Positions 1 to 6,285 are shown, counted from the first letter of the stretch. The stretch is 7,499 bases of DNA from Desulfuromusa sp. (GCA_029933365.1 JAOZOH010000131.1:1-7499), one strand, 5' to 3'. Notes: generated from the sequence alone by a model not told the origin. Program-made: numbers and translations.

Positions 1-267
1 TCAACCCACTAACTCAACAGGGTTGATTCTCCAATTCCGACTGAGGCAAAACACTTTCTCAATCTTAGTGCGACTGGCATAACGAAAATGTCGCAAGGTC
101 TGCTCAATCCACTGATAACGCTCAGTTTTGGTCGCTGGAGCAGGCTCAAAAGAACTGCTGCCATGAAGAAAGTCTGTGATTTGTTGCAGGGTCTGAAGAC
201 GTTTGATATTCATGATGATTTTCATCCTTCCATCATGAACGTTTTTCTTTCTGTTGTTCAGACTCAT
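1..267 (-). pseudogene. N-terminal fragment of an integrase-type (DDE) transposase
   Basis: This 88-residue reading frame resembles the first part of integrase-core transposases common in Gammaproteobacteria. The recognisable part is the stretch from MNIKRLQTLQQITDFLHGSS through KTERYQWIEQTLRHFRYAS to RTKIEK; in that family the next residues lead into a helix-turn-helix and then the DDE domain. Here similarity is lost after RTKIEK and the frame ends at a TGA on the window edge (complement of 1-3), far short of the usual 300-plus residues. I saw no continuation of the family in the other two frames before position 1, so a frameshift, an internal stop or a truncation is likely. The start is uncertain: ATG at 267, 225 or 213 (complement) are all in frame, and a GGAAGG lies at 226-231. 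Identification is from remembered family pattern only, so confidence is moderate. Confidence 0.5.
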
Positions 268-328
268 CTCATGTTAGAAACATGGAGCTTGCTTCAGACT
301 CATCTCATTTTGGAAGAGGCTGGGTATG
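257..328. repeat. 36-bp imperfect tandem duplication
   Basis: TTCAGACTCATCTCAT occurs at 257-272 and again at 293-308, and the match continues for 21 of 23 bases, giving a period of 36 bp. On the minus strand each copy carries GAGATGAGTCTGAA, so the duplication repeats the region around the first possible start codon of the transposase fragment. The rest of the 268-507 stretch holds no convincing gene. It also contains a perfect 9-bp tandem repeat, CTTGATTTA, at 432-449. Confidence 0.6.
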
Positions 329-507
329 GTTTAATTTTACCTTTGCTAATCATCTTTGATGGTTTAGATCTCAAACTGGGAGATATTTTTTCAACTTACC
401 ACTAGAATACCCAGAGAAACTTCACAGCTTCCTTGATTTACTTGATTTACTGGGAAAAGAAGTAATTTATGGAGTCATGTTCTTGATTTTTAGTAGTAAA
501 GCACTGC

Positions 508-1491
508 TTGTCCAACTTGGAAAAACTCAAGATAACCGTGGCTAACAAAGAACTTAGGTTCTATACAGAACATCTACACATTGGATGTGACACTAAAATA
601 AATACAGGAGTTTTAATGCTCAATACTTTAAAAAGAGAATACAGGCAAGTTATAAATATGCCTCAAATGGCTCTAAACGGCTTGTCTGAAAGTTGGTTGA
701 TGAAAGAAATTGGGGACTGTCATTGGCATATGTTGTGCGAAGATCTTGGATTGAAATCAAACGAGATATTCGATGAAGATGATAATAGATTGTATGCTGC
801 GTTTGTCCGCATTAAAACTGAAAGTTGCAACAGCTTGAAAGATTATCAAGAAAATGATCATCTTGATATAGTGGGAGCCAATCAGAGATTAGGAGGCAGT
901 CTATTCTATAGTCAGATAGATATTTCATGTCATAAAAAAACAATAAAATGCGCTCTGGCAACTAGTTTTTCAACGCGAGAGGGCGATTCGGATAATAGTA
1001 AAATGACCAAAGGAGTACCATTTGCCAGTAGTGAAAAAAAAATATTTAAAATGTCTGAAATGCCAAAACATATATTGGATATTGTAAAATTAAAAAAATC
1101 ATCAATTCAAAGTATTTTGGTCTCTGATCATATTTTCAATTTGACGGATGACGTGATTCACGAAACGTCATACAAAATCAATCCCTACACAGATATAAAC
1201 GGTGTTGGATTGCTTTATTTTGCCGCCTATCCACTGATAAATGATTTTTGTGAGCTTGAATATTTTAACAATAAACGTTTTACTGATTCTCATTGGTCGT
1301 TGTGTACTTCTACCATGACAAGAGATGTCTTCTATTTTGGGAACTGTAATATTGATGATGCCATTTCATATAAGCTAAATTCTTACACAATCATTAATAA
1401 TGATAAGGTTGCGCTACAATCGAGCCTCTATAGGAAAAGTGATGATGTCCTTATTGCAAAAATATTTACCGTTAAACAATTGACAAATTAA
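508..1491 (+). CDS. LnmK/Pnap_2097-family double hot-dog acyltransferase-like protein
   Basis: The 327-residue protein matches the family of LnmK, the leinamycin-pathway enzyme that acylates itself with methylmalonyl-CoA, decarboxylates the adduct and passes propionyl to an acyl carrier protein. Two family-like blocks are visible: MPQMALNGLSESWLMKEIGD at about residues 51-70, followed by HW and later RLYAAFVRI (94-102), and NPYTDINGVGLLYFAAYP at 225-242. The two halves fit a double hot-dog of normal length. I could not place the LnmK catalytic tyrosine from memory, so the activity is unproven. A dehydratase or thioesterase role is possible. The adjacent acyl carrier gene, 34 bp downstream, supports a carrier-protein substrate. 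The start is a TTG at 508 with no clear ribosome site; the frame is closed by TGA at 484, and TTG 517 or GTG 538 are alternatives. The first ATG (616) would remove 36 residues. The gene is AT-rich (about 20-35% GC in sampled blocks), unlike the next gene, and contains a run of nine A at 1034-1042. Confidence 0.72.
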   Translation: MSNLEKLKITVANKELRFYTEHLHIGCDTKINTGVLMLNTLKREYRQVINMPQMALNGLSESWLMKEIGDCHWHMLCEDLGLKSNEIFDEDDNRLYAAFVRIKTESCNSLKDYQENDHLDIVGANQRLGGSLFYSQIDISCHKKTIKCALATSFSTREGDSDNSKMTKGVPFASSEKKIFKMSEMPKHILDIVKLKKSSIQSILVSDHIFNLTDDVIHETSYKINPYTDINGVGLLYFAAYPLINDFCELEYFNNKRFTDSHWSLCTSTMTRDVFYFGNCNIDDAISYKLNSYTIINNDKVALQSSLYRKSDDVLIAKIFTVKQLTN

Positions 1492-1525
1492 TACTCCGCA
1501 AATCACTTCAACCAGGAGAAACTTT

Positions 1526-1762
1526 ATGATCACTTTGGACGAGCTGAATGTAATTTTCCAACAGGTATTCTGTGATGATTCCTTGATTATTACCAGAGAA
1601 ACCACAGCGAACGATATTGACGACTGGGACTCGCTGACACACATGACTCTGATTGTTTCCATTGAAGGGCAGCTAGGGGTAAGGTTTGCGCTCGGAGAGT
1701 TAATGCCCCTGAAAAATGTAGGCGATTTGCTCGACCTGACTAACGCAGTGCTCACCCAATAA
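1526..1762 (+). CDS. Discrete acyl carrier protein
   Basis: This 78-residue acidic protein has the length and pattern of a stand-alone acyl carrier protein. The phosphopantetheine attachment site is visible as DDWDSLTHM, with Ser36 as the modified residue, followed by the amphipathic recognition helix (residues 36-47). The acyl group would be carried as a thioester in the cytoplasm. An AGGAG at 1514-1518 lies 7 bases before the ATG, a strong ribosome site that fixes the start. It follows the LnmK-like gene by 34 bp, so that protein is the obvious loading or processing enzyme, much as LnmK serves LnmL. The tryptophan before the DSL motif is typical of carriers from secondary-metabolite and surface-modification clusters rather than of fatty acid AcpP. 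Its roughly 50% GC contrasts sharply with the AT-rich upstream gene. Confidence 0.9.
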   Translation: MITLDELNVIFQQVFCDDSLIITRETTANDIDDWDSLTHMTLIVSIEGQLGVRFALGELMPLKNVGDLLDLTNAVLTQ

Positions 1763-1977
1763 TAGAGCCACAAAACATTTGTACAAGATACAAGATATAC
1801 AGCATCTATAAAAGGGGAACAGGCCGTCACTAAGCTGTTTCAGGAACCTGATATACACCCCAGCCAGAGACTCAGTGTGCTGGGTCAGATGCCGGCTGTC
1901 TTTGGACTGGGAGGGGCAAGTAATAGCCCTTGGTTGATATTAAGACTCCACACAACTTTCAACGAAACTGAGATCAC
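1763..1977. other. Unexplained 215-bp spacer; open frame without a start codon
   Basis: After the carrier-protein stop (TAA, then TAG) the same frame stays open from 1766 into the MBOAT gene, about 70 codons, with no ATG near its beginning. Part of it reads KLFQEPDIHPSQRLSVLGQ and then PAVFGLGGASNSPWLI. This looks protein-like, but I do not recognise it. It could be a decayed gene that once lay between the carrier and acyltransferase genes, or chance. The stretch also holds a 7-bp tandem repeat (ACAAGAT twice, 1783-1796), the small palindrome CAGGAACCTG (1841-1850), and a 6-bp inverted repeat CCCAGC (1859-1864) / GCTGGG (1879-1884) with no T-run after it, so it is not an evident terminator. 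No clear promoter was seen. Confidence 0.35.
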
Positions 1978-3423
1978 GTGGCATTCAATTCTCTCGAATA
2001 TTTTCTGTTTCTTCCATTTGTCTGGCTGATACATCATCTTATCGGACAACGTTTTCGCTGGCTATTTTTGCTGATTACTAGCTATCTGTTTTACGCCTCC
2101 CTCAAGGTTCCATACCTGTTGGGGGTGATCACACTTGTAACGATTACAACCTATTTTTTTGGTCTCTGGATTCAGCAGGAAAAATCGAAAAAGAAAAAGC
2201 TACAACTACTTTGGAGTGGTATCGCCACGAATGTCCTGATTCTGGTCGTAATAAAGTACATTCCATTTTTGATGGATAACCTGAATGCCCTGCTCAGTTT
2301 TTTCGACAGTCCGATAAGTGCCCATTATGCACCATTATTTGTTGCTATTGGGGTGTCCTATTATATTTTTCAAGCTATTTCATACCTCAGTGACATTTAC
2401 CTGGAAATTGAAGAACCTGAACCCCACTTCGGTTACTTTGCTCTCTATCTGGCATTCTTCCCCAAATTACTGCAAGGGCCGATCGAACGTGCAGGAGATC
2501 TGCTTCCACAACTGAAACAGAAATATGTTTTCAATTACGACAACATGCGTTTTGGTATGCTGCTGTTTACCTGGGGGTTGTTTAAAAAGGTGGTATTGGC
2601 AGATCGTCTTGGGATTTATGTAGATACCGTCTATGATGATGTTCATTCCTACCAGGGATTGCCGCTGATTCTGGCAACCTATGCCTATGCCTTCCAGATC
2701 TACTTTGACTTCTCCGGCTATACCGATATGGCCCTTGGAACAGCACGTTTATTCAATATCAACCTGACCAACAACTTCAACAGCCCATATCTTGCCACCT
2801 CAATTGCTGACTTCTGGCGACGGTGGCATATCTCCTTTTCCCGCTGGATACTGGATTACATCTTCAAACCCCTGCAGATGCAATGGCGTAATGCCAGAAA
2901 CTGGGGAACAGCCGCAGCCTTACTTGTTACATTTCTTGTTTCAGGTCTCTGGCATGGAGCTAACTGGGGATTTGTCATCTGGGGTCTGTTGCATGGCCTC
3001 TATTTAGCCTGTTCAGTATTCTACAAGCCCTATCAGAAGAAAATTCACAAGGCACTTCATCTACAGAAAACAAAAGCTCTGAAAATCTGGCAGATTTTTG
3101 TAACCTTCCATCTGGTGGCTTTAGCGTTTATTTTCTTTAGAGCCCCTGATGTGTATCAAGCTTGGTTTGTTATTTCAAGAATGTTTATTAAGTTAGAAGG
3201 GGGTGCAAGTAGATTTCTCTTCTCTCAAGGTATGGATGTTTTATTTATTTTAGGATTGTCTCTTTTGTTGTTCTTTATATTTGATAGACATAGAGACACT
3301 TTTGAAATAATTTTTCATCGTAAAGTTTTTATAAGGTATCCAGCATATTTGTTGTTACTTTTTATTATTTACTTTCTCGGTCAATTTTTGGACTCTTTAG
3401 AGTTTATATATTTTAGGTTTTAG
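1978..3423 (+). CDS. Membrane-bound O-acyltransferase (MBOAT), AlgI/DltB-like
   Basis: This 481-residue polytopic membrane protein carries the MBOAT hallmarks. YFDFSGYTDMALG lies at about residues 242-254, the DFWRRWHISFSRW block at 278-290 with His284, and SGLWHGANWGF at 322-332 with the conserved catalytic His326. The spacing of the two histidines is close to that in DltB. MBOAT proteins of this branch acylate extracellular glycans: AlgI acetylates alginate and DltB moves D-alanine onto teichoic acids from a carrier protein. The GTG start at 1978 is chosen because the N-terminus AFNSLEYFLFLPF matches the usual start of the family. The ribosome site is poor. The upstream carrier protein suggests an acyl-ACP donor, which is an inference. 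Composition drops from about 43-55% GC to about 25% near 3180, inside the gene; the catalytic core is in the GC-richer part. The acyl group and the acceptor cannot be read from the sequence. Confidence 0.93.
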   Translation: MAFNSLEYFLFLPFVWLIHHLIGQRFRWLFLLITSYLFYASLKVPYLLGVITLVTITTYFFGLWIQQEKSKKKKLQLLWSGIATNVLILVVIKYIPFLMDNLNALLSFFDSPISAHYAPLFVAIGVSYYIFQAISYLSDIYLEIEEPEPHFGYFALYLAFFPKLLQGPIERAGDLLPQLKQKYVFNYDNMRFGMLLFTWGLFKKVVLADRLGIYVDTVYDDVHSYQGLPLILATYAYAFQIYFDFSGYTDMALGTARLFNINLTNNFNSPYLATSIADFWRRWHISFSRWILDYIFKPLQMQWRNARNWGTAAALLVTFLVSGLWHGANWGFVIWGLLHGLYLACSVFYKPYQKKIHKALHLQKTKALKIWQIFVTFHLVALAFIFFRAPDVYQAWFVISRMFIKLEGGASRFLFSQGMDVLFILGLSLLLFFIFDRHRDTFEIIFHRKVFIRYPAYLLLLFIIYFLGQFLDSLEFIYFRF

Positions 3424-3424
3424 T

Positions 3425-4297
3425 GTGAATGAATTTATAAAGAAAATATGTATTTTTATGATCATTATTTTAGTTATTAATATTTATTTTTATTCAATTT
3501 TGAATGTTTCTTATTTTGAACCATATGAAAAAATAAATTTATCTTTTCAGACATACTTATTGTCTGATTCTCATGGAGCTCATATTGGAAATGTTTTAGA
3601 AGAGGGCGGAATCTACAATTTTTCGTACTTCAGTGATTCATATCTAGATATTTTGCGAAAATTGAAATATCTAATAAAAAATTCTAATATTAAACGCGCA
3701 ATTATCTCGGCAGATGATCATCTGCTGTCATTGTACAGAGATAAAAATAATAATACAGACAGATCGTTAGTTTTTGAAAGCTGGAAATCTTCAACAAATA
3801 AATATAAAATATCTAAAAACTATTTTAAACGTTATGTTGTATTGGCAAACCCTAAAAGTCGTGATTTTATACGGACATATTTTAAATCAAAGGTCTTTAA
3901 TTTTTTCAGAAAGGACGATAGGGAATCTAAGAAGTGGGTAGAAATGTCTGAAGGTATGAGAAAAGGAATGAGCAAAGAAAGGGTTGCATTGCAATTTAAA
4001 AGTGCTAAAAAATCTATTATGTCTGCTGAATATTTAAAAGAAATAATTATACTCTGCAAAAAACACAAAATTAAATTATTAGCAATTAAGTTTCCATTGA
4101 GTAGAAATTTTCTAGTTGAATTGAATTCTAATAATTATGGTGCAGATGAAATATTTGTAAGCAACCAAATAAGAATTTTAGATTATAAAAATATATTTTT
4201 TGATAATGACGATTATTTTACGGACCAAGATCATTTAAATAAAAGAGGTGCTAAAGTTTTTTCTGAGATTTTTTTGAAAGATCTTATGTCCCTATAG
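3425..4297 (+). CDS. Membrane-anchored SGNH-like protein, probable partner of the MBOAT
   Basis: The 290-residue protein has a lysine-flanked hydrophobic segment at residues 8-26, most likely an uncleaved signal anchor placing the rest outside the cytoplasmic membrane. Downstream, LLSDSHG (residues 45-51) supplies a candidate nucleophile Ser49 in a DSH context like that of DltD, AlgJ and AlgX. The C-terminus has TDQDHLNKRGA with Asp267 and His270, the Asp-x-x-His end of SGNH triads. Such proteins act with an MBOAT to transfer the acyl group to the final acceptor. The GTG start is one base after the MBOAT stop (TAG-T-GTG) with only a weak AGG at 3415-3417, so the two genes are probably translationally coupled. 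The gene is extremely AT-rich, about 15-20% GC in sampled blocks, far below both ends of the operon. The middle of the protein is not recognisable. A related acylesterase role is the alternative. Confidence 0.72.
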   Translation: MNEFIKKICIFMIIILVINIYFYSILNVSYFEPYEKINLSFQTYLLSDSHGAHIGNVLEEGGIYNFSYFSDSYLDILRKLKYLIKNSNIKRAIISADDHLLSLYRDKNNNTDRSLVFESWKSSTNKYKISKNYFKRYVVLANPKSRDFIRTYFKSKVFNFFRKDDRESKKWVEMSEGMRKGMSKERVALQFKSAKKSIMSAEYLKEIIILCKKHKIKLLAIKFPLSRNFLVELNSNNYGADEIFVSNQIRILDYKNIFFDNDDYFTDQDHLNKRGAKVFSEIFLKDLMSL

Positions 4298-4315
4298 CTT
4301 TGTCGGTGTTTGTGT

Positions 4316-5446
4316 ATGGATTATATTTTGTTTTTTTTGTTTTTTTTGATTTTTTTTGCTTATTTCGGTTACCCGCTAACATTGGTTTTGCTCGCTAAAT
4401 CTAATTCAAAAAAAGTTAAGAAAGAATCAATTACACCTCCTTTGACTCTGATTATCACCGCGTGTAATGAAGGAAAACGTATCCGTGAAAAATTGGAAAA
4501 TACGTTATTCCTTGATTATCCATCTGATGTTCTGCAGGTGGTCATCGCCTCTGATGGTTCGACTGATGCGACCAATGATATTGTTCAGGAATATTCTGAG
4601 CATGGTTTTGAACTTCTCGCACTCCAGGAACGGCAAGGTAAGGAAAATGCTCAAAAAGAGGCGGTCAGCCATGCTACTGGAGATATTATTATTTTTTCAG
4701 ATGTAGCAACCCGCATGGATCCACATGGCTTGAGAGAAATAACGGCCAATTTTGCAGATCCAACCGTAGGTTGTGTCAGTAGTGTGGACAAGGTCTTGGG
4801 TACGGATGGTCAGCCTTGCGGAGAGGGTGCCTATGTCCGTTATGAAATGTGGTTGCGCGATTTGGAATCTAAGGTTTCATCGTTGGTTGGCCTCAGTGGT
4901 TCTTTCTTTGCGGCGAGAAAAAAAGTTTGCCAGGATTTTTCTGGGGAGATGCAGAGTGACTTTCGTACCGTTTTGAATAGTATGAAGCTCGGCTTACGTG
5001 GGGTGAGCGATCCTGCTGCTATAGGTTATTACCCTGACGTTGCAGATAATAAAAGAGAGTTTGATCGTAAGGTGCGTACAGTTTTGAGGGGCCAGACGGT
5101 GTTCTTCAAAAATTTGGAGTTTTTGAATCCATTCCGGTATGGCATTTTTGCCTATCAATATTTTTGTCATAAATTATTGCGTTGGTTGGTTCCTTTTTTC
5201 CTTCTCCTTGCTTTGGTTTTAAATCTTATCTTGGCATTCAGTTCTATTTTTTACGCCGTGACTCTTGTTTTGCATTTAGCTTTTTATGGGCTAGCTGGAT
5301 ATGGTTTGATAAAACCTGAGGCAATGGATCGTACGATTGTAAAAATTCCTCTCTATTTTCTTATTGTTAACGCAGCAATTCTGGTTGCCTGGTACAAATA
5401 TCTTACTGGTAAGCGTATGGTTCTGTGGACACCGTCTAGTCGATGA
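4316..5446 (+). CDS. Membrane glycosyltransferase, family 2 (GT-A fold)
   Basis: The 376-residue protein starts with a hydrophobic segment (about residues 3-27). The GT2 catalytic domain follows: TLIITACNEG near residue 45, SDGSTDAT with Asp80, IIIFSDVATRMD with Asp129 as the metal and nucleotide-sugar site, GLSGSFFAAR near 195, and QSDFRTVLNSMKLG with Asp215 as likely catalytic base. RTVLRGQ at 254-260 stands where related processive enzymes have QxxRW-type motifs. Two or more membrane helices occupy about 285-370. It probably adds a sugar to a lipid-linked or growing polysaccharide at the inner membrane; sugar and acceptor are unknown. The ATG at 4316 is preferred to the in-frame TTG at 4310; no good ribosome site is present and the gap to the upstream stop is 18 bases. 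The first 120 bp are extremely AT-rich with three runs of eight T, while the catalytic part returns to about 37-55% GC. Confidence 0.88.
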   Translation: MDYILFFLFFLIFFAYFGYPLTLVLLAKSNSKKVKKESITPPLTLIITACNEGKRIREKLENTLFLDYPSDVLQVVIASDGSTDATNDIVQEYSEHGFELLALQERQGKENAQKEAVSHATGDIIIFSDVATRMDPHGLREITANFADPTVGCVSSVDKVLGTDGQPCGEGAYVRYEMWLRDLESKVSSLVGLSGSFFAARKKVCQDFSGEMQSDFRTVLNSMKLGLRGVSDPAAIGYYPDVADNKREFDRKVRTVLRGQTVFFKNLEFLNPFRYGIFAYQYFCHKLLRWLVPFFLLLALVLNLILAFSSIFYAVTLVLHLAFYGLAGYGLIKPEAMDRTIVKIPLYFLIVNAAILVAWYKYLTGKRMVLWTPSSR

Positions 5447-5464
5447 ATGATAAAAGATTTTTTT

Positions 5465-5570
5465 GACAGGATGAAAGTCTGATAAGTTCTGATGAGGTCA
5501 AAATAAAAGATCAAGGGCTGGTTTTTTGTTAGGGTCTAACATCAGACTTTATCCTGTTGATCCTGTCAAA
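5465..5570. repeat. Imperfect inverted repeat with tandem ACAGGAT units
   Basis: The left arm TGACAGGAT-GAAAGTCTGAT (5464-5483) is the reverse complement of the right arm 5541-5568, except that the right arm contains an additional 9-base unit: read on the minus strand it is TGACAGGAT, CAACAGGAT, AAAGTCTGAT. The arms are separated by about 57 bases. The stretch from 5447 to 5592 has no gene. A run of seven T precedes the left arm (5458-5464), but no terminator hairpin is placed before it. The arrangement resembles a small mobile or dispersed intergenic repeat; I cannot say from one window how many copies exist. Confidence 0.65.
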
Positions 5571-5592
5571 GAACTGTTTAAAAGACAGAAAC

Positions 5593-5621
5593 TTGACCCA
5601 TGTGACCAACTTTGGTATTGT
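5593..5621 (+). promoter_or_regulatory. Sigma-70 promoter of the toxin-antitoxin operon
   Basis: TTGACC (5593-5598, 5 of 6 to consensus) and TATTGT (5616-5621, 4 of 6) are separated by 17 bases, the ideal spacing. Transcription would start near 5628, about 20 bases before the antitoxin ATG. Confidence 0.6.
5605..5616. promoter_or_regulatory. Candidate operator inside the toxin-antitoxin promoter
   Basis: ACCAA-CT-TTGGT is a perfect 5-bp inverted repeat around a 2-base centre. It sits in the spacer and touches the first base of the -10 element, where binding would block RNA polymerase. Phd/YefM antitoxins are known to bind short palindromes in their own promoter, which is the basis for the assignment. 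Confidence 0.4.
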
Positions 5622-5647
5622 TAGTCTATTGAGGTGTGGAGGGTTCT

Positions 5648-5875
5648 ATGATTGTCAATATTTCAGAAGCAAAAGCCAATCTATCCAAGTTGATTAATCT
5701 GGCTTATCATGGTGAAAAAATAGTTATTGCTAAGAACAATTTACCCCTTGTGGATCTGGTTGTGCATAAGCCTGAAGGAAAGCGCACCCTTGGACTGCTA
5801 GTAGGTCAGATTGAAGTTCCAGACCATTTTTGTGATGAAGATCGGGATATTGACGAAATGTTTTACGGTCACTAA
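5648..5875 (+). CDS. Phd/YefM-family antitoxin
   Basis: This 75-residue protein begins MIVNISEAKANLSKLINLA, the characteristic N-terminus of Phd/YefM antitoxins, in which the first strand and helices form a dimer that binds operator DNA. The segment HGEKIVIAKNNLPLVDLVVH completes the fold (residues 22-41). The acidic tail, DHFCDEDRDIDEMF, is the part that would wrap around and block the toxin. GGAGGG at 5638-5643 lies just upstream of the ATG at 5648, which is preferred over the in-frame GTG at 5636 because that GTG lies in the ribosome site itself. The toxin gene follows after 3 bases. Autoregulation through the palindrome in the promoter is likely for this family. Confidence 0.88.
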   Translation: MIVNISEAKANLSKLINLAYHGEKIVIAKNNLPLVDLVVHKPEGKRTLGLLVGQIEVPDHFCDEDRDIDEMFYGH

Positions 5876-5878
5876 GTC

Positions 5879-6253
5879 ATGAAAATACTTATGGATACAC
5901 ATATTTTCCTTTGGGCCGTTTCTGCTCCTGACAAGTTATCTGATCGGTGGCGCCTTGAACTTGAATCCCAAGTAAATCAGGTTTATCTCAGTGCTGTTTC
6001 TGTTGCAGAAATTATGATTAAGTCATCTATCGGTAAACTGAATGTAAATTTTGATCCTGTCAATATTGCGGAAAAGAGTGGTTTTGATCTACTTGATTTT
6101 ACTGCAAATGATGCTTTGTTACTGAAAGATATGCCTTTTCATCACCGTGATCCCTTTGATCGCATGTTGATTAGTCAGGGAATGCAGAATCGTATGTATC
6201 TGATGACAGATGATTCTAAGTTTCGTTTATATAATTGTCGTTTGATGGGGTGA
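5879..6253 (+). CDS. PIN-domain (VapC-like) ribonuclease toxin
   Basis: The 124-residue protein is a complete PIN domain. The acidic metal-binding residues are visible: Asp6 in LMDTHIFLW, Glu44 in SVAEIMIK, Asp94 in HRDPFDRMLISQ and Asp111/Asp112 in LMTDDSKF. Proteins of this kind cleave RNA, often tRNA or rRNA, and stop growth when the antitoxin is lost. The DTHxFLW start and DPFDR motif are typical of the subgroup paired with Phd-type rather than AbrB-type antitoxins, as here. The ATG lies 3 bases after the antitoxin stop, so the genes are co-transcribed and probably translationally coupled. All catalytic residues are present and the length is normal, so it is likely active. Its RNA target cannot be inferred. 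Confidence 0.92.
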   Translation: MKILMDTHIFLWAVSAPDKLSDRWRLELESQVNQVYLSAVSVAEIMIKSSIGKLNVNFDPVNIAEKSGFDLLDFTANDALLLKDMPFHHRDPFDRMLISQGMQNRMYLMTDDSKFRLYNCRLMG

Positions 6254-6285
6254 GTCGCTAGTTATAAAGTTTTTTTTAGCAGGAG

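Noticed and set aside
257..328. CRISPR-like repeat array
   Set aside because: Only two imperfect copies, with a 13-base interval too short for a spacer, and no cas gene in the window.
88..405. 105-residue plus-strand open frame over the transposase fragment
   Set aside because: It lies opposite the recognisable transposase sequence, contains a duplicated segment (TWSLLQTHLILEE) caused by the DNA repeat, and resembles no family I know.
442..470. Possible promoter TTGATT - 17 bases - ATTTAT before the LnmK-like gene
   Set aside because: The -10 box matches only 3 of 6 positions and such matches are expected by chance in AT-rich DNA.
1414..1830. 138-residue minus-strand open frame
   Set aside because: It is antisense to the acyl carrier protein and the end of the LnmK-like gene, both of which have clear family motifs.
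1859..1884. CCCAGC/GCTGGG as a terminator after the carrier gene
   Set aside because: The 14-base loop is long, the stem short, and no T-run follows.
3832..4068. 78-residue minus-strand open frame inside the SGNH gene
   Set aside because: Chance open frame in AT-rich coding DNA, with no recognisable motif or ribosome site.
5447..5464. T-run after the glycosyltransferase as an intrinsic terminator
   Set aside because: No GC-rich stem precedes the run of T.
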